This document shows, one piece after another, positions 33,935 to 46,270 of a stretch of DNA of 64,000 nt; position 1 is the first letter of the stretch; the number at the start of each line of letters is the position of its first letter. The position numbers and the translations under genes are program-made. The notes under the pieces were generated by a model. That model searched no databases and had not been told where the DNA came from. It saw only the letters and a list, made by a program, of their open reading frames with translations. The stretch comes from Pholiota molesta. Lineage: Eukaryota > Basidiomycota > Agaricomycetes > Agaricales > Strophariaceae. The stretch is from positions 372,001 through 436,000 of the forward strand of contig JACGCK010000009.1 in the NCBI GenBank assembly GCA_014925825.1, written 5' to 3'.

Positions 33935-36660
33935 TTTGATCTACTGCGATGCGAGCCGAACTACTCACCAACACTCTCCGAGTCTGGACAGCAACCGTGA
34001 CAGCTGCGGAGGCCGTTCTCCTCAACACAGGGCGTCGATGAGTACTACGGCATCGACGGGTATGACCTCCGAGTTCGACAACTCACCAATATTCTCGTCA
34101 CGGCGCCAACACGGCGCCAATCTCAACACCCCGCTCACCTCTCCCCCACCAACCTTCCAAGCGCGCGGTATCGGTCATCCAGCACCAGGCAGCGCACACT
34201 CTCTGGACAGCAACGGCGACGGCCGCCGACACCCTCCTCCACGCACAGGCGCCGCTGAATACTATGGAACATGAGGTTAGCCGGCTGCGTAATTTGCGAG
34301 CTCGACAACTCACCGACGTGCTCGTAACAGCGCCAACATCAACATCCACTCACCTCTGCCAGCGGGAAATTTCGCAAGGACTCAATATCGGTCACCCAGC
34401 GATGCTTACTATCGTTCTCTGGACTGCAACGGCGACGACGACGATGGCCGAGTTTGACAACTCACCGATGTGCTCGTAACGGCGTGTCGACCAATGTGCT
34501 CGTAACAGCGTCGACACGCCGCCAACTTCAATCTCCCGCTCAACTCTGCCACACCAACCTCGCAAGGATGCAACATCAGTCGTTCTCTGGACTGCAACGG
34601 CGACGGCTGCGGACACCATTCCGCGTCTCAAGGTTCAAGAGCATCAACGGGTAAGTTCGAAAACTCACCAGGTGACCAGCGTGTTCAGAACAGTGCTACG
34701 GCGCCAACATCAACATCCCGCTCACCTTTATCACACCGACCTTCGAAAAATGCGACATCGGCCAACCAGGACGCGACGGCGCATACCCAGCAATAGAAAC
34801 ACGGCGACAACGCGTCTGCGGTTCCGTTGACGGGCAGCGTATACCTTGCGCAGCAGACCTTTCGCTCATCCCGCCGCAAATTCGTCTCTTCGGCGCGAAA
34901 ACAGCCGCACGGGCGCGATCCGGACGCGTACAACGTGCCTCAGCGCCGCGAGGACATCGAAAGGCGACGTCAGTGAAGCTTCGGCGTACCCAGCGAGAGC
35001 AGGGCGCATCGGCGGCGCGGCGGATATCGCAGCCCAACGTCGACGCCGGCGCGTGCAAGTCCCAGCCCATCCCTACGTCGCCGAGCGCACCCCAGCTTCG
35101 ATCTTCGTCTTGACCTACCAACAGCACCTCTAGAACGCTTTATACACACCACTACGACGAACGGAACGCGCGAGCAGACGTTCTGGACGCCATGGGAGCC
35201 GATAGACTGAGACCGAGGGTGTGTGGTCCATGGGCGGCGCGCAGCTCCATGTGTGTGATCCTCATCTCGTTTCGCCTCCTCTCAGTATCACGCTCACAGT
35301 CTTGAAGACGACCCCGCCGCCGTCGCCCAGCGTCGCTCAGAACGACCGGCCAGCCACTGCAACGCACGCCGCCGTGGGGAGACGGGAACAGTGGTCAGCA
35401 AGACGAGGATCGCTGGCAGAGATGGGGTGGGCAGCGTACCCGGTGCGAACCCAGTGCGGACGGCCGAGAAGGCAAGAGGTCGGTGACGCAGCGCGAGGGC
35501 GATCCACAAGTGCAGCGCCGAGCATGGAGGCATGACTTACTGTCTGCACGCCGCCTTCGTGCGGAACACAGAAGCGTTGGCAGAGGGCCTGCGGGGGTGG
35601 ACAACGAGGCGGACTGCTTGATAGCCAGGAGGTAAACGCGACCCACCTGTTCCATTTACCAACGCGGACGACGATAACGGCAACACGCAGAAGGATATGG
35701 GATGGACGACGGACGGCATGGCTTGGACGACAACGGCTCGACTTGCGAGGGTGTAGAGGACGAGAGCACCGACGCAGCTATCGGAAAACATTAGTGAGTG
35801 CTGAACCACTTCATCGTATACACATTACTCACCGCGATTCAGCCCCGAAGACGATCGCGCCGCCGTTCGTTCAGCACCGAGCCGCGGGATCTCTAGGAGT
35901 TAGGACAAGCCACTGCGACGCACGGCAGTGCGAGACGGAAACCTGGATCAGCAACGCGGTGCCTTGGAGTGGAGATGGGCAACCTACCACGGGCGGAAGG
36001 AGCGCAGCGCGTGGGCAACAGTGAGTGCAGCGCCGATTCGAGTGCGCAGGCACGACTGACTGCCTTTAAAGTCAGCGCGCGCCGCCTTCGTGCGGCATGC
36101 AGACGAGTGCGCGGCGGGCCTGCGGGATGGCGCCTCGTCCTGCCCCAGGATCCACTTACCAATGAGGACGGCAAAGCGCGAGATGACCGAAGGGATGAAG
36201 GCGAGGACGGCATCATTGCTGCCTCGGGATGGGTGAGCATGGTCATAAGAACATGAACTGTTACTTACCTGTAAGTATCCAGTGCCGAAGCTCGTTAACC
36301 CAGTCGCGCAAGGGCACGGCGCCGGCGTATCGCGCATCATTGGCGAGGTCGAAAATTCGCGCTGTGGGTAGCGGTGAGTAATATCACGGCTGCAAACACG
36401 AACAGTAACCTACTTACTACGCATTCCAGATGAGCAAAGGGCTATCTGCGGAATATGGAATGTGACGGCGTGCGCAGACGGCTATGAACGGCTGTGTGCC
36501 GTAGTCGACGTAAGGTGCGATGAGTTGATGAGCAGGTAGGTTTATCACTCAAGATTGACAATAGCTCACTTATAGGACAGGCGCACCACATCGCCATCGA
36601 CGAGTGGACGTGCGCAGGAGGCCAGCGCTGACCCGATTCAGCAGAATTGTCGAGCTCGGC
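33935..36660 (-). other. Degenerate exon/intron-like modules, copy A
   Basis: On the minus strand, modules of roughly 180-200 bases recur (near 34,020, 34,215, 34,419, 34,596), each with GTCGCCGTTGC(A/T)GTCCAGAGA and followed by splice-like GGTGAGTTGTCGA...CTAAC...TAG. A second pair of longer modules shares TTCCGCACGAAGGCGGCG and a CCATGCCGTCC...GTTGGTAA segment. The right end contains a protein-like minus-strand stretch, RIFDLANDARYAGAVPLRDW, bounded by splice sites (about 36,285-36,370), and IAVCARRHIPYSADSPLLIW just upstream. It may be a repeat-containing gene on the minus strand, or a decaying one; no family is recognised. Confidence 0.4.
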
Positions 36661-38339
36661 GAGATAGAGTGAGGAGGGAGAAAACTAGGAGAGGAGAGGA
36701 GAAGAGAGAAGAGCGGGATGAGGGAATGAGAGGAACATCCATAGTCTTATATACTGCTTTGGTAGACATGTACGTACATAGAATGAAAATGGTGGCTTCG
36801 GGAATACTTCGTCCGTCCGCGTACGCTAAGCGAATCTCGATTCGTGTATCCTTCCTCCGTTTCTTCGTCCGTGTCCGTTCCTCATCCTTGCCTGTCTCTT
36901 GTGACCCATACTAGTTATCAATAAGAAAGCTTGTAGCCCATTTTATTATGACTAGAATACAGAAAAGCGACGAAATCATTGTGTTTCTATTCTTTATTGA
37001 GCGTAAAGCATCGAGTTCATGTTTCTAATACATTTTCAAAATTGTAAATCTCATCTGTGCAGCGGCCAAGTATCATCGCTACCCACACACCCAGCAATCC
37101 CTGACTCGTTAGGCCATACTCCTATGTCGTAAAACTATAGGGAAATGGCACTAGACTGCTTAACCCATGCAATGCTCCGAGCCCTAGCATTCAGAAATGC
37201 ATCTTCTTGCAGGCGGAAAGTTCAAGCGCGCCATCTTCGCTGGCAACGCAGCCGAGAGACCCTTGATGGCACTAACAATGGCGTTCTAGGTCTTTTTTTC
37301 AGGTCCCCGTGCGATGCGCAATGGACTGGAAACGCGAAACGGGGTGGGAGGAGAGGGTCATGCTCGGTACGGCTATCCTTGGCTGCCTCCGTCTGGCCGC
37401 TCCAAATTTCTGGGGTCTAGTAGAAGACCATTGGGGGTATGTATTACCTCATTCTTGAGGTTTCCAATTGGATTTGCAAGAGAGCACAAGCTCTGAGATT
37501 CGATTGATTCAATCTTGATCTTGCCGTCGACTCGTACATCCCGCCGCATCGCAGTCACCGCACGAGAGAGAAATGGTAGTACTAAAGAGATATATGTAAT
37601 GTACGACCCTGATATACGGTAGATACCTTCTCTGCGTTTCAAATAGCGAATGGGGAGAGGAGGCGTGCGGTTTTATGGGAGTGATGAATATCCGAACGCC
37701 CGTCTTTGCGTTCAACACGCCAATTTACAGTAGATTGGATACAACGAGCCACGGCCGCGGCCTTCTGTTGATGTGTAATGCAAATGCAAATAACTTGAGA
37801 GCATGTTTATCGCGTCATGCGGCACATTCAGCGCGGGCGCCTAAATCGGTGGCACAGTACTCACAGCGCTTAGCCTCGTTCGTTCACTCGCGGCGACAAC
37901 GACTTGTCAAAGGAAACTTCCCTACGCCAAAAGTTTATATGGAAGGACCAACTCGAAATGACGGTTGAAGTCAGAATGAAAATGACAACCATTCGGTGTC
38001 GCACATTAATCAAACTCCTGATTCAACTTAATGATTTCTGAAGATAAATCTATACAGCTTTTAGTACCACATAGGGCTACTTTATATTCGACCTCTGAGG
38101 CATCTCCGGAGCTCTTGATACCACAGAAATTGCGGAAACACAAGGAAAATGCTATTCTGGTATGTAACACTGCATGAGCGCCTGTGACATTGTCGCGGCC
38201 TAGACTATTTGGCCAGTAATCTTGATAGAGTTGTGTTGTATTGGAATCGATATATTGAAAAAAAGCGGCAGAAAGCAATCATTTCTTTCGGTTTTGAGTG
38301 GGATTTCAGAATGGAGAATAAGGTGGCAGAAATGATGTC

Positions 38340-38580
38340 ATGTCAAGCCGCTCGCAACGCTTCAAGCTCGTACGGACACTCAGTAAAATGATATCTGTGT
38401 ATCCGTCATATCTTCTCTCTCTGTGCGAGATCCACGCCAATTGATTTTTATTCGGCAGTCCCGTATGTAGATTATGATATTGCCGCTCGCAATGCTTCTA
38501 TCTTGCCCAAAATTACATTCACCGTACATAGCTCGAAATTTGTTGAGATTCCCGCTCGCAACGCTTCAACCTTGCTCGAA
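38340..38580 (+). repeat. Short dispersed motif, three copies (copy A)
   Basis: CCGCTCGCAACGCTTCAA and close variants occur near 38,347, 38,482 and 38,552, with a related CATTGCAATGCTTCTG near 38,722. The second and third are followed by CTTG(C)(C/T)C(A/G)AAATTAC, a longer direct repeat. Identical copies lie at about 47,956, 48,091 and 48,161. Confidence 0.6.
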
Positions 38581-39359
38581 ATTACTGTTTATGTATTGTA
38601 ATGGTTATGGGTTAATTTCAGCCAGTGGGCGGCCGTGCTCCGGCAAATATCTAATTGGTATATGTACAGAAGCAATATGTTGCCATGCAAATAGCGCCAG
38701 TGCGAGGCACTCGGTTTACTTGCATTGCAATGCTTCTGATGACGTCAACGGAAAGAAGCGGCGTTTTTGTTTTTGGGTTAACGGCGGTGATTCGGGGATG
38801 GAGGCAATGATCTAAATTCTGCTATGTCCGTGGCTTCTTGTTTGTGATACCGCATGGTTGTTAAAATTATTGGTTTGATCAGAATCGGGGATACCTGTCT
38901 ATATTTGTGTTGGCTCTACAGGATGGAACTCAAGAAATTTTATAGAATAGTAGGGACTAGGGTACGGTGAAAATAGGGAGTCTGGGACAAAGCTGCAGAT
39001 GCGAGAAATATTGAAGCCGCGAAAAGAAGCTATATTTATGTTTGCAGTTCGGGTGGTAAGACGAATTATGTCCCTGTAAGTAAAGAGTTGCTATTCTCGG
39101 AGATAAATAAGATGGTGAGTACTGATTTTGCAGGGGTCGGGTAGCATTAGTTTGGGTCTAGGAATGGTCAATAGTAATGCCTGTGGATTTGCAAGGGTTC
39201 CAAAATTTAGTGATCGGAGAAATGGTGATGGAGACGTGGAAGAATTGGTCCGGCTTGGCATTCTGGGAGTATAAAGACTGGAAGTGTTTGAAGGAATCTG
39301 TACCATTCTAACCCGTCGTAATGCTATTCCCATAGCCCATTCCCCATCCACAGCCCTAT

Positions 39360-40900
39360 CTCGATGTCAATGGTGCCACTATGTCCTAATGGTTGCGATG
39401 TGAGTACTCTATCTCCTTTCTTGTCGTTCAAGTAACACGCACTGATTGAGTCTCAGTAGCTTTGATCATTATTGCTCATTTAAGCGCCCACCGTCAACTT
39501 CTGATCCAACTCTGATCACAAACATTCACTCTACTTCTATGGCTCTATGTTTCTATGTAAGCTCTCTCTGACTTGATTGGTGCTCTCCCCTTACAGTTAT
39601 TCAAATTTAATTTTTGGACTTCCCACCATCTCACATTGTCTTGCCATAGTCACTTGACCGCGCTTCAACAACACTCTAACATGATCTGCAAGTCATAACC
39701 TTAGGTCAGTCCGCAAGTTTAATTCGGTTTTCCGAGTTCCCCATGGTTGTTGACATAAGATCTTATCAACTTCTGCAGGTCTTAACCTTGTTTATGTGTA
39801 CACCATGCACCTTAGGCCGGTTTCCATTTTAAATTTGATTTTCCGAGTTCCTGTGGCCATCGATATGAGACCTGTCCACTTCTGCAAGTCATCTCTTTTC
39901 TTTTCATGTTTACAGCTAGGACTTACTTGGCATTCAGTTGGTCCTCGTTGGTCCCAAAGTTTTTGATTTTCCGAGTTCCCATGGCCATCGACATAGAGAT
40001 CTTGTTGCTACAGCCTTGAAATTGAGATTGACATTTTTGGAATGACTGAAATGGTACGTGTTTGATTCCAAATGCATCATGTCATTGTGGCAGCTAATTT
40101 GGGCCACTCATATTTTAATTAGATTTTTGGAGTTACCACGAGCGGTGCTACAGTCCGAGTCTCGATGTAAGTCATTTCACTCTATTTTGGTGCGGGTAGT
40201 GCCTTGATGCTGCTGAAATTAGATATTTGGATTTGCGGCGAAAAATTTCCGCTGTCTCTGTAAGTGGTTTTTGATCTTCTCGGCACTCTGATTTTGACTA
40301 TTGACAATAGAGATGGTCGTGTCAAGTAGATCTTAGGCTATTAGTGAGTGTTTTTGATTCGATTTGGGGAATTTTGCTGATTACTTATGTTGGGATGCAG
40401 TTTGAATCCAAGTCTCGCAAAATCCTATACTTCGTGGTCAGTAATTTAGATCAAAATGATCACAGCTGATTTGACTTTTGGCTTCACAGAACCCTTGAAT
40501 TCGGCACACTGGTCGATGTCAGGACTCATCATCATTTCCTTATGTGTTTCGTATGAATCATATAAGATCTCACCGTGCGCTGCGTCATAGACGCACCCCA
40601 CGGATTCTGCGAGATCAGCCTAAGTAAGTGATTCTTGCTTCATGCTAAAATAATTGCAAAGTCGTCTGATTTGACCTTGCAGATAGAATTTTCCGTGCAA
40701 GTCATGTTTGAGTCCAACAAGATCTGTGAGTAGCGCTATTGAAATGGTTGAAAATGAGTCTAAATGGCAAATAGGATTTTCGGAGATATTCAAGAGACGT
40801 TGCACACACAAGTCCCATCGCAAAACCTTGGTGCAAAGTAAGGGTTCAATTGGATTTTATTGCAGACTACTAATTGGCGTTACAGAGTACGTAGTGTAGT
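39360..40900 (+). other. Splice-signal-punctuated degenerate repeats, copy A
   Basis: The phrase GATTTTCCGAGTTCC(C)ATGG recurs near 39,728, 39,836 and 39,964, with weaker forms near 40,122 and 40,219. Between them are several well-formed intron-like segments, for example GTAAGCTC...CCCCTTACAG (39,558-39,597), GTAAGTCA...GAAATTAG (40,168-40,227) and GTAAGTGG...GACAATAG (40,261-40,311). The putative exons are tiny and stop-rich. No product can be proposed. Confidence 0.35.
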
Positions 40901-41035
40901 GGCGATTACGTACGTAGATAGCTGCAGTGCCTTGCCCTTCGGGGAGGGCTAACCTCTGCGCGCATTACACCAGAACCCGAAAGGACAGTGTGACCTAGGC
41001 TCATTTTGAAAAACTTACCCCCGTTTAGGCAGTTT

Positions 41036-43152
41036 CTACACCCAAAACCACTCTTTTCCCTCTGGATTCACAGCTAAAAAGACGTCATCAGCACATAAAA
41101 TCACGAACCTTCGCCCTCGCCTCATCCGCCATTCTTGAGACGGGATGGCCGCTGACGGATCCGGTTGTGTGAACGGCAGCTTTGAAGGGACCGCTGTCGG
41201 CTTGGTGGTCTGCGTTCGCGTGGGGAGGGACGGCCGGCGCTGGCTCTCCGCAGGCGGTTGGCGACGAGTAGGGAGGGGCGCTGAAAGGTTCGTGGCGTGC
41301 TTCAACTCCTCCCGCGGAATTCCATCAGCCCAGTGTTTCGCTGGTGTAGGTCGCTTTCGTTGGGTCGAGGGTGATTGTGACGATGATGAAGCAGGAGGCT
41401 CGATAAGGGTGACACTTCCCGGACTTGATGCGTCGTTCATCGCAGAGTCTCTCTGCTGTCGTTGCGAATTCTTGCGTGGTAGGTTGCGGTCGTTAAGCGC
41501 GTAGGCACGTTGGATGGCAGTAGCGAGGTCAGGAATATCCGGTTTCAGCGTATCAGACCAGACGAGCACATCGCTGGACCTATGTAATAGTTCGCGTTAG
41601 CAAGGCCCCATCCTGATCTATTCTGAAAGTTCCTACCATTCGATTACAAGACCATCGTCTCTGAAACCATAATGAGAACATATCACATAATGCAGTCAAT
41701 ATACGCACCTCCAAAACGCCTTCGTCTTCTTCAATCCAAGCTTCAGTAGTTCTTTACACTTTTGCCGGAAATACGACCTTTGCTCTTCTGCAAATTGTGG
41801 ATTTGACTTTCGGCATGACGCAGGCATTGGGAAGAACTTGGCAGACTGCCGGATCAGCTTTCGTTCAGGCTCGATCAATAGAGGGAGGGACGGCGAGCGG
41901 CGCTCAGGTTTGACAGATGGCTCCGAGCCACGGGCAACTTTGCCTGACGAAAATCTCTGAATTGGCGGGGTAGGATGTCGAACAGGAGTCGACGGTGTAG
42001 GCTGTTTCACCGCTCTAGCGGGTAAAGGAATGCGAGGTCTGGGAAGTGGCGGCCGTATTGTAGGAGCGGGGATAGATTCAATGAGTGGTTCTGATAGTCT
42101 GGTTGAGATAGGTTGTCCCAAGCTTGGACGCTCGTCGTCGGAATCTAGCTTCCGACGCTTCAATGGGGTTGGGGGAAGTTTTGGGGATGGTGATCTGGAA
42201 CGAAGAAGCCATTGTGGAATGTGTGCCGTGCGTGAGGCCTGCGGTTCAGAAATGGTGTGCATTGAGAAGGCTAGAATAGAAGGGGGCGTTGGTGATCGAT
42301 ATATTGTTCGTATAGCAGACTTGTTCGTACTTGTTCGTGAGTGTGTAGGAGCGAAAGCAGGGACCGATGTCAGTAATGTAGGGTCCAATGAGTCAATGTC
42401 GATAGATGTATTACTTTCTGGTCGAGACCAATTCCGAGGTTCAGAGATGCCGTATGTCGGGACAGCTGGAAGAGGGAAGTGTGCTGGTAATTGACCTCTA
42501 GTTTGTATAGCGTCGGACGTGTCCGTTTTACTTGTTCGTGAGGATGCACAAGCGGGAGCAGAGACCGATGCTGGTGTCGTACTATGTTCCATAGCATCAA
42601 CATCGATGGGTGAAGCTGATGATGAATTGTTTTCTTGTCGAGACCAATGTTGGAGTTGAGGTTTTCGAATGGAATTCGATCCGCCTCTATGCGAACTATG
42701 TCCCTTGCCCCGATCTTTCCATGAACTATTGCCTCGGACGGCGTGTTGCGTGGAATGTCCGCCTCGGTACATGCCTCGACCTCGATAACCACCTCGCTGG
42801 GAATATCCTGTTTGTTGATTGGCTACACGAGATGGTAGCGGAGGGCCTGCGATTCTAGGTGGAATCTTTTGGCTTCTTCCGTGAATCCTTTCGTTCGGTT
42901 GGGCGTCTTCCGGATGAAGGATTGGCGTCAATGATGAGGGCGTCGATATACCATATTGCTGTAGCATTTCACTGAGATACGAGGGTTCCTATATCATGAA
43001 ATCAGTATGTAGTAGTTCTAAGAGATGGTAATACAGACCTTTAAAACATCGTTTGTAGTGCTGTGGCGTGAACGTTGTGAACGGCGAGCTCGTGGTGGCA
43101 AGATTTGCCAGTGTGGGTTTTCCGAGATAAACGAACAATTGATCCGGGACAT
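41036..43152 (-). pseudogene. Truncated copy B of the NTF2-like gene with a junction-derived tail
   Basis: Carries the N-terminal RG-rich and Ser/Pro-rich parts (one 109-residue unit instead of three) and the DVLVWSDTLKPD block. At SQEWRMRR it crosses the duplication junction (41,123) into unrelated sequence, adding VILCADDVFLAVNPEGKEWF before a stop. The NTF2-like domain is missing. Its second exon is open for 423 codons and the next for 177 codons, so it could still be expressed, but it cannot supply the C-terminal domain. Confidence 0.75.
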
Positions 43153-43410
43153 CGGGCCGACCCGCAAGCTGTGTGCTTGCTGCGCCCATGCAAAACCCCC
43201 GCAAGGTGTGCTCACTTCGCCTGCCACTGTCTATGTCACGGTTCGTCCTGGAGTTCAAGCAAAGACGTGTTTTGTACATAGCTAGCTCCGGATCCTCTCC
43301 TCTCATTCCGCCTTCCGTCCCTCCGTCATCCCGCGCCGACCTCCGCTCCGCTCCCCGCACCTTTCCGCCCGCCGCCAGACAGCGCGCAACTCACATCCCG
43401 AGCGTGTACT

Positions 43411-43514
43411 ATGGCCGACGAGGACACGGAAACGCGTCCCTCGCAGCCCGCGATGGCCATCGATGGGCCACCATCTGTTCATGATCGCGTAGCGATCATG
43501 TATCATTCTATCAG
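43411..43514 (+). CDS. First exon of the unrecognised divergent gene, copy B (partial model)
   Basis: MADEDTETRPSQPAMAIDGP and SVHDRVAIM up to the donor TATCAG|GTACGT. Compared with copy A it has lost one codon in frame and changed several residues while staying open, and both flanks show more indels than the exon. As in A, the rest of the gene cannot be assembled. Confidence 0.45.
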
Positions 43515-43519
43515 GTACG

Positions 43520-46270
43520 TTTTCATCTACTGCGATGCGAGCCGAACTACTCACCAACAATCTCTGGACAGCAACCGCGACAGCTGCGGACGCCGTTCTC
43601 CTCAACACAGGGCGTCGATGAGTACTAAAGGCATCGACGGGTATGACCTCCGAGTTCGATTACTCACCAATATTCTCCTCACAGCGCCAACACGGCGCCG
43701 ATCTCAACACCCCGCTCACCTCTCCCACACCAACCTTCCAAGCGCGCGGTATCGGACATCCAGGACAAGGCAGCGCACACTCTCTGGACAGCAACGGCGA
43801 CGGCCGCCGACACCGTGACCCTCCTCCACGCACAGGCGCCGCTGAGTACTATGGAACATGAGGTTAGCCGGCTGCGTAATTTGCGAGCTCGACAACTCAC
43901 CGACGTGCTCGTAACAGCGCCAACATCAACATCCACTCACCTCTGCCAGCGGGAAATTTCGCAAGGACTCAATATCGGTCACCCAGCGATGCTTACTATC
44001 GTTCTCTGGACTGCAACGGCGACGACGACGATGGCCGAGTTTGACAACTCACCGATGTGCTCGTAACGGCGTGTCGACCGATGTGCTCGTAACAGCGCCG
44101 ACACGCCGCCAACTTCAATCTCCCGCTCAACTCTGCCACACCAACCTCGCATGGATGCAACATCAGTCGCCCAGCGACGCGAACCGAATCACTTACTGTC
44201 GTTCTCTGGACTGCAACGGCGACGGCTGCGGACACCATCGTTCGCGTCACAAGGTTCAAGGGAATCAACGGGTAAGTCGGCGGTGTAAGCTACGACCGCG
44301 CGAACTCACCAGCGTGCTCGTAACAGCGCCAACACGGCGCCGACATCAACATCCCGCTCACTTTTACCACACCGACCTTCGAAAAATGCGACATCGGCCA
44401 ACCAGGACGCGACGGCGCATACCCAGCGATAGAAACACTTCGACAACGCGTCTGCGGTTCCGTTGACGGGCAGCGTATACCTTGCGCAGCAGATCTTTCG
44501 CTCAACCCGCCGCAGATTCGTCTCTTCGGCGCGAAAACAGCCGCACGGACGCGATCCGGACGCGTACAGCGTGCCTCAGCGCCGCGAGGACATCGAAAGG
44601 CGACGTCAGTGAAGCTTCGGCGTACCCAGCGAGAGCAGGGCGCATCGGCGGATATCGCAACCCAACGTCGACGCCGGCGCGTGCAAGTCCCAGCCCATCC
44701 CTACGTCGCCGAGCGCACCCCAGCTTCGATCTTCGTCTTGACCTACCAACAGCACCTCTAGAACGCCATACGGAACCCGCGAGCACGCCATGGGAGCCGA
44801 TAGACTGAGACCGAGGGAGGGTGGTCCATGGGCGGCGCGCAGCTCCATGTGTGTGAACCTCATCTCGTCTCCTCTCCTCTCAGTATCACGCTCACAGTCT
44901 TGAAGACGACCCCGCCGCCGTCGCCCAGCGTCGCTCAGAACGACCGGCCAGCCACTGCAACGCACGCCGCCGTGGGGAGACGGGAACAGCGGTCAGCAAG
45001 ACGAGGATCGCGGGCAGAGATGAGGTGGGCAGCGTACCCGGTGCGGACCAAGTGTGGACGGCCGAGAAGGCAAGAGATCGGTGACGCAGCGCGAGGGCAA
45101 TCCGCAAGTGCAGCGCCGAGCATGGAGGCATGACTTACTGTCATTAACGGGAATGCACGCCGCCTTCGTGCGGAACACAGACGCGTTGGCAGAGGGCCTG
45201 CGGGGGTGGACAACGAGGCGGACTGCTTGATAGCCAGGAGGTAAACGCGACCCACCTGTTCCATTTACCAACGCGGACGACGATAACGGCAACACGCAGA
45301 AGGATATGGGATGGACGACGGACGGCATGGCTTGGACGACAACGGCTCGACTTGCGAGGGTGTAGAGGACGAGAGCACCGACGCAGCTATCGGAAAACAT
45401 TAGTGAGTGCTGAACCACTTCATCGTATACACATTACTCACCGCGATTCAGCCCCGAAGACGATCGCGCCGCCGTTCGTTCAGCACCGAGCCGCGGGATC
45501 TCTAGGAGTTAGGACAAGCCACTGCGACGCACGGCAGTGCGAGACGGAAACCTGGATCAGCAACGCGGTGCCTTGGAGTGGAGATGGGCAACCTACCACG
45601 GGCGGAAGGAGCGCAGCGCGTGGGCAACAGTGAGTGCAGCGCCGATTCGAGTGCGCAGGCACGACTGACTGCCTTTAAAGTCAGCGCGCGCCGCCTTCGT
45701 GCGGCATGCAGACGAGTGCGCGGCGGGCCTGCGGGATGGCGCCTCGTCCTGCCCCAGGATCCACTTACCAATGAGGACGGCAAAGCGCGAGATGACCGAA
45801 GGGATGAAGGCGAGGACGGCATCATTGCTGCCTCGGGATGGGTGAGCATGGTCATAAGAACATGAACTGTTACTTACCTGTAAGTATCCAGTGCCGAAGC
45901 TCGTTAACCCAGTCGCGCAAGGGCACGGCGCCGGCGTATCGCGCATCATTGGCGAGGTCGAAAATTCGCGCTGTGGGTAGCGGTGAGTAATATCACGGCT
46001 GCAAACACGAACAGTAACCTACTTACTACGCATTCCAGATGAGCAAAGGGCTATCTGCGGAATATGGAATGTGACGGCGTGCGCAGACGGCTATGAACGG
46101 CTGTGTGCCGTAGTCGACGTAAGGTGCGATGAGTTGATGAGCAGGTAGGTTTATCACTCAAGATTGACAATAGCTCACTTATAGGACAGGCGCACCACAT
46201 CGCCATCGACGAGTGGACGTGCGCAGGAGGCCAGCGCTGACCCGATTCAGCAGAATTGTCGAGCTCGGCG
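43520..46270 (-). other. Degenerate exon/intron-like modules, copy B
   Basis: Colinear with 33,935-36,660. The left part carries many indels relative to A, several of which change frame; from 45,183 rightwards it is identical. Confidence 0.4.

Larger units (their letters stand above)
30866..41122. repeat. Tandem segmental duplication, copy A (about 10.3 kb)
   Basis: Starts inside the NTF2-like gene at CATCCGCCATTC (30,866) and ends where the same sequence recurs (41,123). It contains the 5' part of that gene, a divergent short coding exon, a degenerate modular region, and about 4 kb with no recognisable gene. No terminal inverted repeats, LTRs, transposase, reverse transcriptase or Rep/helicase were seen. 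Confidence 0.93.
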
